DNA of 64,000 bases from Impatiens glandulifera (taxonomy: Eukaryota; Streptophyta; Magnoliopsida; Ericales; Balsaminaceae). Shown here piece by piece: positions 56,640 to 64,000 of the stretch. Under the pieces are notes generated by a model. It was not told the DNA's origin and made no database searches. It saw only the letters and a program-made list of their open reading frames with translations. The DNA lies in assembly GCF_907164915.1 (NCBI RefSeq), contig NC_061869.1, forward strand, positions 14,919,125 through 14,983,124. The letters are read 5' to 3'. The translations under genes were made by a program, and so were the position numbers. Positions within the stretch are counted from its first letter, which is position 1, and the number at the start of each line of letters is the position of its first letter.

Positions 56640-57359
56640 ATGCTTTGCCCTCTTGCTAAGAAAATCCTACTGGCCAATTTCGAATCGGTCTCTCAGTCTG
56701 AAGAAATTGAAATTCAATGTCTTTTTCGATCCCTTGAAGACTCCGGCCTAAGAAAATTTCTTGAAAACCGATATGTTATTGACTACTCTGTAGTCAATGA
56801 ATTCGTTGACACCACAAGGGTGATACACAAGGATATCATCTTTGCTCAAGTCTACAACAAATCTTTCCTCTTCAGTGAAACAGACTTTGCAATAACTTGC
56901 GAGCTACCCACTGAAGGTTTCACCGACCTTACCTTCTCTCCGGTGGTCATCAACGAGATGCGCCATTATTTCTCTAGCTCTATGATTCCAGTTAATACTT
57001 GTGGACCCAAGAGCCTACTTTCAAATGAATTCCAGATTCTAAGCGAGATTTTGGGTAAGACTGTTCTGGCCAGGGAAAAGACTCAAACATACACTCAACA
57101 GATCTTCGAGATGATGGTTGCCATCACTGAAGGAACTCCGGTGAACTGGTCCCAGATTATTTTTGACAATCTGAAGGAAATGATCATCTCTAAAAAGGGA
57201 CAAATCGGATATGCTCCCCAGCTAAGCGGTTTGTTCGTTGATCTTAAGGCCCATCACGACCCAGGTATCACACTTCATCTGAACCAATTGCTAACGAAGG
57301 AAAAGATCCAAGAACAAATCGACCGATGGGACAAAGCCAAAGCCAATAAGACTTTATGA
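56640..57359 (+). CDS. Extra retrotransposon-associated ORF 1, intact, 239 aa
   Basis: An unbroken frame encoding a mostly alpha-helical, soluble-looking protein. It has no signal peptide, transmembrane segment or known catalytic motif. Recognisable blocks, shared in order with the two ORFs that follow, are CLFRSLEDSGLRKFLENRYV (residues about 28-47), VVNEFVDTTRVI (51-62), DFAITCELPTEGFTDL (82-97), FEMMVAITEGTPVNWSQIIF (155-174) and KGQIGYAPQLSGL (185-197). From memory, proteins with this pattern (SLEDTGLKxFLE... PTEG... EKFxxMVAIxxGxxVNWxQVLF) are abundant in predicted proteomes of Gesneriaceae and relatives. The position after Copia pol suggests an additional ORF of that element, in the place where some Copia lineages carry an env-like ORF, but nothing here looks like an envelope protein. 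Function unknown. Confidence 0.7.
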   Translation: MLCPLAKKILLANFESVSQSEEIEIQCLFRSLEDSGLRKFLENRYVIDYSVVNEFVDTTRVIHKDIIFAQVYNKSFLFSETDFAITCELPTEGFTDLTFSPVVINEMRHYFSSSMIPVNTCGPKSLLSNEFQILSEILGKTVLAREKTQTYTQQIFEMMVAITEGTPVNWSQIIFDNLKEMIISKKGQIGYAPQLSGLFVDLKAHHDPGITLHLNQLLTKEKIQEQIDRWDKAKANKTL

Positions 57360-57824
57360 TCCATCTATTTTTGAAATCATAACCGGTTAATTTTGTTATT
57401 TTATCGGTTATGCACTTTCAATGATCAATACCAAACCGATAATTTTGTTGTACTATCGGTTAGGTATTGCGTTTAATGAAATCCATTTTTCTTTTAAAAA
57501 TTTCGGTTCAACTTTAAAACATTTAAAACTTAAAATTCAAACCAGGCATCTTCTCAGGGAGAAGCTACGGTTTTTTCACCCATTCAAACCGAAAACTACT
57601 CAAAACCGAAAAATTTCAAAATCAAAATATTGGAAAAAGGTATCTTCATTCCTCAAAAGTCGTGACTAGTCAAGATAGACAGGATAGTCTACCTTGTATC
57701 TTCTCGTAGATATTCTCTTGAAAAGGTAACATATCATCAAAGAACATTCAATATAAAAATATTGACAACACGTAACGGTCGAATATTTTGAAATATTCTC
57801 ATTAAATGCTTTGTAACTACTTCC
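57360..57824. other. Spacer between extra ORFs 1 and 2
   Basis: AT-rich spacer with several AACCGAAA/ACCGGTTA words. A short open frame at 57421-57669 has no recognisable features and is probably chance. Confidence 0.5.
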
Positions 57825-57833
57825 CTATTTAAG
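57825..57833 (+). promoter_or_regulatory. TATA-like box of extra ORF 2
   Basis: CTATTTAAG lies about 90 bp before the ATG at 57918, and the stretch between is A/C-rich, like a plant leader. Confidence 0.45.
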
Positions 57834-57917
57834 GAACCACCTCATCACAAATCAAAATCACAACTCTTTGCCATTTTCTCTAAAACTAGAAACTTGTGTA
57901 TCTCACAACCCTCAAAG

Positions 57918-58649
57918 ATGAATGCACAACTCCGAAACTCCATAATTATCAACTTTAAATCGGTCCTAGATTCAAGATCAAAAGATGTCCTCTTCTACCC
58001 ATTAGTTGAATCAGGGTTGAGGAAATTTCTTGAAGGATCGGATTGCATCTTCGAAGAGGAATTTACAGAATTTTTCAACAATGCTGAAGTAAGAGATGAT
58101 GGAAGCATCACCACCTACATAGACTATGACTTTTATTGGCTCACTGAAGACTCATTCGTAGAGTTCTTCGATCTGTCATCCAAAGGGTACTTTCCATCCC
58201 CCATCACATAGACAAATGAGCATTATCTCTACATATTCTCTAGTATTGCCAATCCGGTCGAATGTCACGGCCTCAAAGACAATTTAGCTCCCCATTTTCA
58301 AATTTTCCAGGATATCATTCAGCGGTCCATCTTGGGACACATGCCGAACCAACACTACACTCGGCATGTGTTTTAAATCATGATCGCAATAACATAATAC
58401 ACGCCCATCAACTGGGCCTCTCTCATCTTCGATAACCTAAAGGCGCTCATTACAGCCCGTAGAGGAAGGATCGACTTTGCTCCTCAGATCAGCCGATACA
58501 TTTGCTCCATAATTCCTAATCTTGGACCAGGAATCCTTGTGAGCCCGACCAACATTCTAACCGATGACTCGCTGGAAAGCTGGATTCAGAGAATTGAATC
58601 AAGGACCGGTGCAAACGTGGAAGAATGGATTGAGAGAATGGACAACTAA
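57918..58649 (+). pseudogene. Extra retrotransposon-associated ORF 2, three stops
   Basis: Paralogue of the ORF at 56640, in one continuous frame with stops at about 58209 (TAG), 58374 (TAA) and 58395 (TAA). The same blocks occur in the same order: INFKSVLDSRSKDVLFYPLV, ESGLRKFLEGSD, EFTEFFNNAEV, SFVEFFDLSSKGYF, INWASLIFDNLKALITARRG, RIDFAPQIS and a C-terminal WIERMDN. By inspection the reading frame is otherwise clean, so it died by point mutations only. Length would be 243 codons, close to ORF 1. Confidence 0.72.
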
Positions 58650-59089
58650 GCCTTTATCCATGTATTTGTATTCTATGAACAATTTGGTCTTTTGGCTGTA
58701 CGACCGATTGCTCTATCCATAAGATGCATGTTTTAATTTAAATCACCTATTTTAAATTCAGTTGACCTTGAAATACTCCGGCTAAACCACTACGTGCAAC
58801 TTCAAAATTTTGGTTAACTCTAAAATTCGGTCAACATTCCAAAGTTTTGGTTAAACCCAAAATTTTGGCTAACTTCAAAAATCGGTGCAACTAAAATCCA
58901 GCTCACTTCAATTTTAGACTAACAGCCAAAATGTTAAACCGCCCATGGTTTTCCGTCCTCGTTTTAGCGCTCATATTTACCGCCCACAATTTACCGCAGT
59001 AACTTTTGGAAGGAAATTTTGGCGTCATTTTCTAGAAAAAAGTGACGGTTCGGTCACGTAACCTTTACAAACAGTTTCCTATATAAAGA
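58650..59089. other. Spacer between extra ORFs 2 and 3
   Basis: Contains a degenerate tandem repeat at 58795-58900 of the words AAATTTTGGYTAACTYCAAAA and AAATTCGGTCAACAT. No frame is supported. Confidence 0.5.
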
Positions 59090-59098
59090 GATTATGAC
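59090..59098 (+). promoter_or_regulatory. TATA box of extra ORF 3
   Basis: TATATAAAG, the best of the three TATA boxes, lies about 108 bp before the ATG at 59198. Confidence 0.5.
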
Positions 59099-59197
59099 TC
59101 ATTATTTATTTATGCCTACTCTCCCTCCCTTAACATGTTCTTGCTGTCCTTGATCTCGAATCCTCTCAATCATTCTTAAATCCTTTTATTAATCAAA

Positions 59198-59915
59198 ATG
59201 GGACGTGATAGTGCACTATTCGTTCACATCTTGTAGGTCGACTTCAAGGAGATTCACGAGAAAGGAACTGTCGAATTCAAAAATATGATAGATGCTTTGA
59301 AGGATTCTAGGCTGGAAACCTTCTTGAACGGACCATTCATCCTCTATCAAGAAGAAGTTACAGAGTTTTTCGAACACACCAGTCTAAAGAAGAGGGTGAT
59401 CTCTTCGACGGTGTGCGGTAAGACCTTCTATCTCTTGGAAGAAATATTTGTTGAAGCCCTTAATCTGCCTTCGGAGGGGTGCGATTTTCTGACTAACCTA
59501 CCGGAAGCCGAAGCGGTGGAGGTTCAGAAGGTGATATCAAACTCGGACGACCTAGTGGAATACACCGGAAAGAAGAGGAAGCTAAAGTTCGAATTCCGGT
59601 GGCTCCTTGATGTTATTTCCAAGTTCCTTCAAGGGAAATGAGGTAATTTCGATAACCTGACTCGGCACAAGTTTGAAATGATGGCCAATATCATTCGAGG
59701 TGATAAGATTGACTGGGCCGGCGTGCTTTTTGAAAATCTGTGCGCAATGGTAGTCGGGACTAAAAACCGATCTCTGGGGTATGCCATGCAAATTGGCAAG
59801 ATCTTGCAGCATCTTCAGATCTCAACCGGATCTTGCAGCATCTTCAGATCTCAACCGGACCAGCGCCGCCCCGACTTCCCAAGCGCAGCAACTTCCAACG
59901 AAGTTGTCCCGACCA
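59198..59915 (+). pseudogene. Extra retrotransposon-associated ORF 3, two stops
   Basis: Third paralogue, in one frame from 59198 with TAG at 59234 (CAG in the ancestral codon is likely) and TGA at 59639. Blocks: VDFKEIHEKGTVEFKNMIDA, LKDSRLETFLNGPF, EVTEFFEHTSLK, FVEALNLPSEGC, then KLKFEFRWLLDVISKFLQGK, HKFEMMANIIRGDKIDWAGV, LFENLCAMVVG and SLGYAMQIGKILQHL. It contains the middle KFEFRWLLDVI segment that ORF 1 has as SLLSNEFQILSEIL. It ends in a 28-bp direct duplication at 59804-59857, and the retrotransposon appears to stop near 59920. Confidence 0.72.
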
Positions 59916-59919
59916 GGTT

Positions 59920-60435
59920 AGTTTTTGTGTTTCCTTTGTTTTCGTCTTCTTCAACATGCATGAAATGGTTTTAGTGTTTAGGGTTGTTTTGTGTAAATGT
60001 TGAATGGTTTGGTTTGAATGTTGGATATGACCGGCTCAGATTGCATTTTGCGCTCTCACGCTCTCACGCCCGACGCTGACGCCCGACGCCGACTCCCCAC
60101 GCCCCACACCCGGTTATGTCTTTCTAAGTTACTGTTTTGATTTAGCTTTCTGAATTCTGATTCAACATGGTAACTAAATTGTTTGTTGTTGTTTTAGATG
60201 CGTTATTATTGGACATGGAGGGAAAGAATACTCATATCTTGGATATTGAATGAATGTTTGGGCAACATCTTTTTTTATTGACATGAATATTGAATGAATG
60301 AATGTTTGTATAAATGGAAATAGGTGTTATGGGGCGGGTTGTTGTCCATCAGACAGGGTGACATGGTGTAGAGAACTGATTGACGAAGAAGCAGATCAGT
60401 TTGTTGTTATGCTGTATTTCATCGACTTAAATCCT
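59920..60435. other. Intergenic; short GC-rich minisatellite at 60045-60115
   Basis: No gene. At 60045-60115 are CACGCTCTCACGCCCGACGC and CCCCACGCCCCACACCC words, similar in type to the large minisatellite at 63757-64000. Confidence 0.5.
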
Positions 60436-60645
60436 GATGTGCCTTGGCTAGCCTAGAGAATGGCCCTAAAGATACCATATTCTGCTTACTGGTCCTGAAA
60501 CAAGAACAACTTGTACACCATCATCTCTCCCATCCTCGCATTTCCTTTAAATATGTAGTTTGTTTATTAGCAAACTCTTTTGTTAGTCATGGATGTTATT
60601 GTAAAATGAAGGTTCCACAACTCTTTTTAATTATGTATGCTTGAC
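60436..60645 (+). pseudogene. Copia GAG-pre-integrase fragment
   Basis: A short frame reads LKQEQLVHHHLSHPRISFKY, with the H...HPxxxxxK arrangement of the Copia GAG-pre-integrase domain (usually WHxRLGHP). Nothing else of that element is found next to it. It may be the remnant of a separate insertion. Confidence 0.45.
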
Positions 60646-60730
60646 CTTTTTATTGTTTGTTTGAACTCAAATCATCTCCTTCATCCTTTCTTATCAATCA
60701 TACTCTTTGTTTCTATTAATATATATCCTT

Positions 60731-61815
60731 GGAAAAAAGCTCACTTAGACGTATGTACTTATACAATTAATTCACTTAGACGTATGTACTAATAAAAAAT
60801 CATTTAAACGTATGTACTATTAAAAATTGGCTCATTTAGCCTCTTTTAATAACCATGGTTAACTTTTATTTTTAAATTTACATATTTATTAATTAAATAT
60901 TAATATATTTTCTCTCTCCTTCTTTTTCATTAATTAAACTAGATAATTTATTTTATTCTTAAATTTTTTATTATTTTAATATTAAATTTTCTTTTATATT
61001 TCATCTTTGTTTTATTAGTTTTTATTTCTTATATTTTTTAAATTCTCATTTTTAAAAAAAATTTAACAACTTTTTTATGAATTTTATGTTTTACTGTAAT
61101 ATTTTTTTGAAGGGTTATTTTTATTTAATTTAATATAATAAAAATGAAAAAGAATTTTTTCTTATTTAGTTTAATATAAATAAAAATGAAATTAATAATT
61201 TTTTATTTTATTTTTATTCACGACTTATATTAGTAGTAAAAGAATTGTTTTGTCTAATATTTAATTATTACTCTTTTGGTGTTTGATGAATGATTTTTTA
61301 TTATTATTCAATTCTTATTTATTAATTTATTTATTTTTGTGTTAAATGATTTTTATTTTTGAAAGAATTTTCATTGTTATATTCAATTATTGGAATCAAA
61401 CAATTTTAAAATAATTAATAATTAATGTGAATATATAAAAATATATATATAAAAAAGAAGAAATATAGAGTTAAAATAATTAATAATGAATACTCATCAT
61501 ATATATATATAAAAATTAAAATAATCAATCATAAATACTCATATAAAAATAATAAAAAATTATAAAAAAAAATAAAAATAAAGGGTTCATTTATTAGTAA
61601 TAAATGAAATAATAAATGAAAAGGAAAGAAAGAAAAAATATATTAATAGTTAATTAATAAATATATAAATTTAAAAATAAAAGTTAACCATGGTTAATAA
61701 AAGAGGCTAAATGAGCCAATTTTTGATAGTACATACGTTTAAATGACCTTTTATTAGTACATACGTTTAAGTGAGCTAGTTGTACAAGTACATACGTCTA
61801 AGTGAGTTTTTTTTC
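60731..61815. mobile_element. Foldback Mutator-like MITE, copy 2, with 9-bp target duplication
   Basis: Left end GGAAAAAAGCTCACTTAGAC and right end the inverse of GAAAAAAAACTCACTTAGAC. The inner parts stay inverted for over 150 bp (CATACGTTTAAATGACC, TTTTGATAGTACATACG and so on). Both ends are flanked by TATATCCTT (60722-60730 and 61816-61824). A 9-bp duplication with long inverted termini is typical of Mutator-like elements. The AT-rich core of about 700 bp encodes nothing. Copy 1 at 1494-2497 is older. Confidence 0.88.
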
Positions 61816-61829
61816 TATATCCTTTGCTA

Positions 61830-62513
61830 TTATAGTTTCCTTTGAATGTTTTATTAAAGTTTACATGGTGGTGTTACATTTCTTGATCATCATAATATTT
61901 TCAAAGTTTACAGGGTGTTGTTGCATTTCTTGATCATCATCATATTATAATTGCCTCAACTAAAAACTATATTTAAAAAATAAAAAATTGGAGATGCGGG
62001 AATGAAACCACGTGCCTCTCACACTCTACTATCCCCATCTTGGTATGAGTAAGAATATATACCTATGAAACCAACACTCATTCTGAAAATAAAACACCTG
62101 CATCCAAAACATGATAGCTTCAACCAATTTTTTTATTTTATTTTAATTTAATATTAATTTAGATGAAATAATTTACTAAAATATAACTTAATTATATATA
62201 TATATATATTAACAAATTCAATAACGTTTTCCAATCAAATTCCAACTCTGAATATTTCTAAACAGGTCAGAAATGTAACTAACAACATCTATCAATGAAA
62301 TAACGAGAACACATATTTTATTACACAATTTTCTCATAAAAGTGTCTAATTCACAGCACACATTATGTTCATAACTCTTGTTTCAATTGATAATGATGAA
62401 TTTCAACAAGTAACAATCACACTTGCAAGAATGAACTCAATAAGAGATGATGAGGTCAATGAACTACACACATAACATGTTTTCTTTCACACCCAAATCG
62501 ACAATAAGTTTAT
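61830..62513. other. Intergenic with a possible tRNA-like SINE fragment
   Basis: A short direct repeat occurs at 61858-61900 and 61908-61950 (TTTCTTGATCATCATMATATT). On the minus strand at about 61990-62050 is GGTTTCATTCCCGCATCTCC preceded by GATGGGGATAGTAGAGTG, which looks like the T-arm and D-arm of a tRNA-derived SINE; the match is weak. (TA)n at 62194-62210. Confidence 0.4.
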
Positions 62514-63527
62514 CTACTTCTTAAGTTTGAAGTACAAGATCAAGATAATAGCAAGCACCAGGACCGCAATAATGGAGCCAATAATTCACTTGTTCCTGCT
62601 CATCCTCCTTGACATGTTTGTCAATATTTTCTTGCTTCTGCCAATGTTGTCATCAACGCCATGAAGTTGTAACCAACCAACCAGCCGACCATTAAAAAAG
62701 TACATCAGATCATCCATTTGGAAACACTCATTGTTTTTGTTTCTGTATCAGGATCCATCATATACGGAAACTAAATTTTGTCAAAGACATTAAAAAAATA
62801 ATTTTGTATCCAAATGGGAAATTAACTAGGTTCAGGCTAGACTCATATTCTCATCTCTCTGCATAGAGCAATGAACATATAAAATACTGAAACAATAAAG
62901 TAGGCAGATTATGAGCAGACTATGAAATTTGTTTGTTGTTTTGATGATTACAAGTTGCATACTAGCTGATCAAATGCAGAATTAACGAACAATAATATTT
63001 CAGTTTCTATACCGTGTCATGGGCATGCAATAGAGACCGTCTCTACTGATCAAGATCTTGAAGAATAGAAACACCAAGCTCCTCCGTCTCCAGCACAGTT
63101 TTTCTACTTTCCCTGATCCTGTCACTGGACTTGGTTACCCTCTCCGTCGACATTAAAAGTCTTGTCCTTTGATCAGCTGAAACCTATAATTAAAAAATCA
63201 AATTTGACATGAAAAATATAATATTAAGCCCAATTTCACAGCATTTGAAGACTCAATCACCATGTCTCAATTAATAAGATGTGAAATTTCATGGTTTATT
63301 TGCTACAATTCTCCACAATTTTTTTACTTCACACACTGACTATAGAAAAGGGTACGTACAGTCAAAGCATCAGCCATCCCTGATTCCAGCAACTCATCTC
63401 TCGCAGCTTGGTTCAGGTTAGTTGATGTAATCCTTTTGACTTCACTCTTCAAATTATTCAAATCAGACTTGTATTCCCTCAATTTTGTAAGGAGCATAGC
63501 TTTTAGTGTGTTTGACAATTGGGGCAT
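62514..63527 (-). pseudogene. VTI1-type v-SNARE, broken and 5'-incomplete
   Basis: On the minus strand three exons match plant VTI1 proteins (Qb-SNAREs of Golgi/prevacuolar transport). Exon 63527-63360 has AMLLTKLREYKSDLNNLKSE and NQAARDELLESGMADAL. Exon 63183-63013 has ADQRTRLLMSTERVTKSSD and ETEELGVSILQDLDQ. Exon 62666-62514 has LHGVDDNIGRSKKILTNMS, RRMSRNK and the tail anchor IIGSIIAVLVLAIILILYFK. Three defects all fit G:C to A:T change: TAG at 63043-63045 after DLDQ, TGA for the tryptophan before the anchor at 62586-62588, and AA instead of AG at the acceptor before LHGVDD. The N-terminal exons are not found to the right and either lie beyond the window or are lost. Confidence 0.88.
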
Positions 63528-63641
63528 ATTCTAAGTATGTTGATCAATGTGACCTGCATTAGTCATAGATGAGAGTAGGAGAATAATATATGAGACGGTA
63601 TTAAAACATAAATTGACAAAATTCAATTTAAATCAAACACC

Positions 63642-63642
63642 T

Positions 63643-63677
<35 letters not shown>

Positions 63678-63690
63678 AAGCTATCCCCGC
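63642..63690 (-). pseudogene. tRNA-Phe (GAA) relic, 3' third degraded
   Basis: Starting at 63690 on the minus strand, the first 48 nt (GCGGGGATAGCTTAGTTGGG, AGAGCGTCAGACTGAAGATC, TGAAGGTC) are a nuclear tRNA-Phe with anticodon GAA and only one change in the D-loop region (GCTTAG for GCTCAG). After that, AGGTGTTTGATTTAAATTG no longer forms a T-stem, and no strand pairs with GCGGGGA. It is a truncated or decayed tRNA gene, or the head of a tRNA-Phe-derived SINE. Confidence 0.85.
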
Positions 63691-63756
63691 TTATTTATAA
63701 GTTTATTAAATTAGTTTTACATATTGCGTGGTACGCAATTGAATTGCAATTAAATC

Positions 63757-64000
63757 CACACCCCACGCCCCACCCACGCCCAAGCCCACACTTCACGCTT
63801 CACGCCCCACCCACACCCAGGCCCACGCTCCACGCCCAAGCCCACGCTCAAGCCCACGCCCAAGCCCATGCTCAAGCCCATGCCCAAACCCATGCTCAAG
63901 CCCACGCCCAAGCCCACGCCCCACGCACAGCCCCCACGCCAACCCCACGCCCCATCCATGCCCAAGCCCACGCTCAACGCACTACCCCACGCCCCACGCA
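63757..64000. repeat. 12-bp GC-rich minisatellite, CCCACGCCCAAG
   Basis: Units CCCACGCCCAAG, CCCACGCTCAAG and CCCATGCCCAAG repeat about 20 times and continue past the window end. The minus strand stays open as a Gly/Leu/Val/Met repeat, which follows from the 12-bp period and is not a gene. Confidence 0.93.

Noticed and set aside
56640..57359. Envelope-like ORF of a SIRE-type element
   Set aside because: No signal peptide, transmembrane segment or coiled-coil fusion-type region is visible, and its paralogues also lack them.
57421..57669. Additional small gene between extra ORFs 1 and 2
   Set aside because: The frame is short, compositionally simple and has no counterpart in the other two spacers.
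63618..63690. Functional tRNA-Phe gene
   Set aside because: The T-arm and the 3' acceptor strand do not pair, so no cloverleaf can form.
63750..63977. Minus-strand Gly/Leu/Val/Met repeat protein
   Set aside because: A 12-bp minisatellite is open by necessity; the frame has no other content and runs to the window edge.

Overview
The window is nuclear DNA of a flowering plant, most likely a eudicot. It is very AT-rich, has short GT-AG introns, carries a relic of a nuclear-type tRNA-Phe, and is dominated by plant transposons (CACTA, Copia, LINE, PIF/Harbinger, Mutator-like and hAT sequences, and tRNA-derived SINEs). The Copia element at 50-60 kb carries an extra downstream ORF type that I recall, without being able to check, from predicted proteins of asterids such as Gesneriaceae. 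That is only a weak hint at lineage.

Host genes are few. A local duplicated block recurs with a conserved 8-exon gene of unknown function and a small secreted six-cysteine (late-nodulin/NCR-like) peptide gene. The 8-exon gene is intact at 15171-16849 (309 aa); its copies at about 33901-38975 and 44959-46190 are decayed. The peptide gene is intact at 18999-19322 (83 aa), frameshifted at 12443-12767, and reduced to a 3' fragment at 48048-48112. Relics of another TATA-containing small gene lie at about 3780-4260 and 43940-44400. At the right end, on the minus strand, is a broken VTI1-type v-SNARE gene (62514-63527), then a tRNA-Phe relic and a 12-bp GC-rich minisatellite running off the window.

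Layout. 1-5 kb: duplicated flank with a foldback Mutator-like MITE (1494-2497) and a Harbinger MITE (3050-3708). 5-12 kb: degenerate repeats, a solo Copia LTR (6761-8299), SINEs, a minus-strand Copia pol relic and an LTR relic. 12-19.4 kb: peptide pseudogene, intact 8-exon gene, intact peptide gene. 19.4-33.5 kb: an ORF1-only LINE-like insertion, itself split by an 11.15-kb CACTA element (21542-32692) with two transposase genes, a small extra coiled-coil gene and elaborate palindromic arrays. 33.5-42 kb: second copy of the 8-exon gene, broken by a small Copia element, a Harbinger-type element filled with an inverted ACGT-core minisatellite, and a third TIR element containing an LTR and a MITE. 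42-48 kb: third block copy, ending in a hAT fragment fused to the peptide-gene fragment. 49.7-60 kb: Mutator transposase fragment followed by a Copia element (5' LTR, PBS, gag, pol) and three tandem paralogous extra ORFs, each behind its own TATA-like box. 60.7-61.8 kb: second foldback Mutator-like MITE with a 9-bp target duplication.

The block duplication provides unoccupied paralogous sites, so several insertions can be bounded to the base. Almost every transposon gene is dead. Many of the nonsense codons fit G:C to A:T change (TGG to TAG/TGA, CAG to TAG), as expected from decay of methylated DNA.
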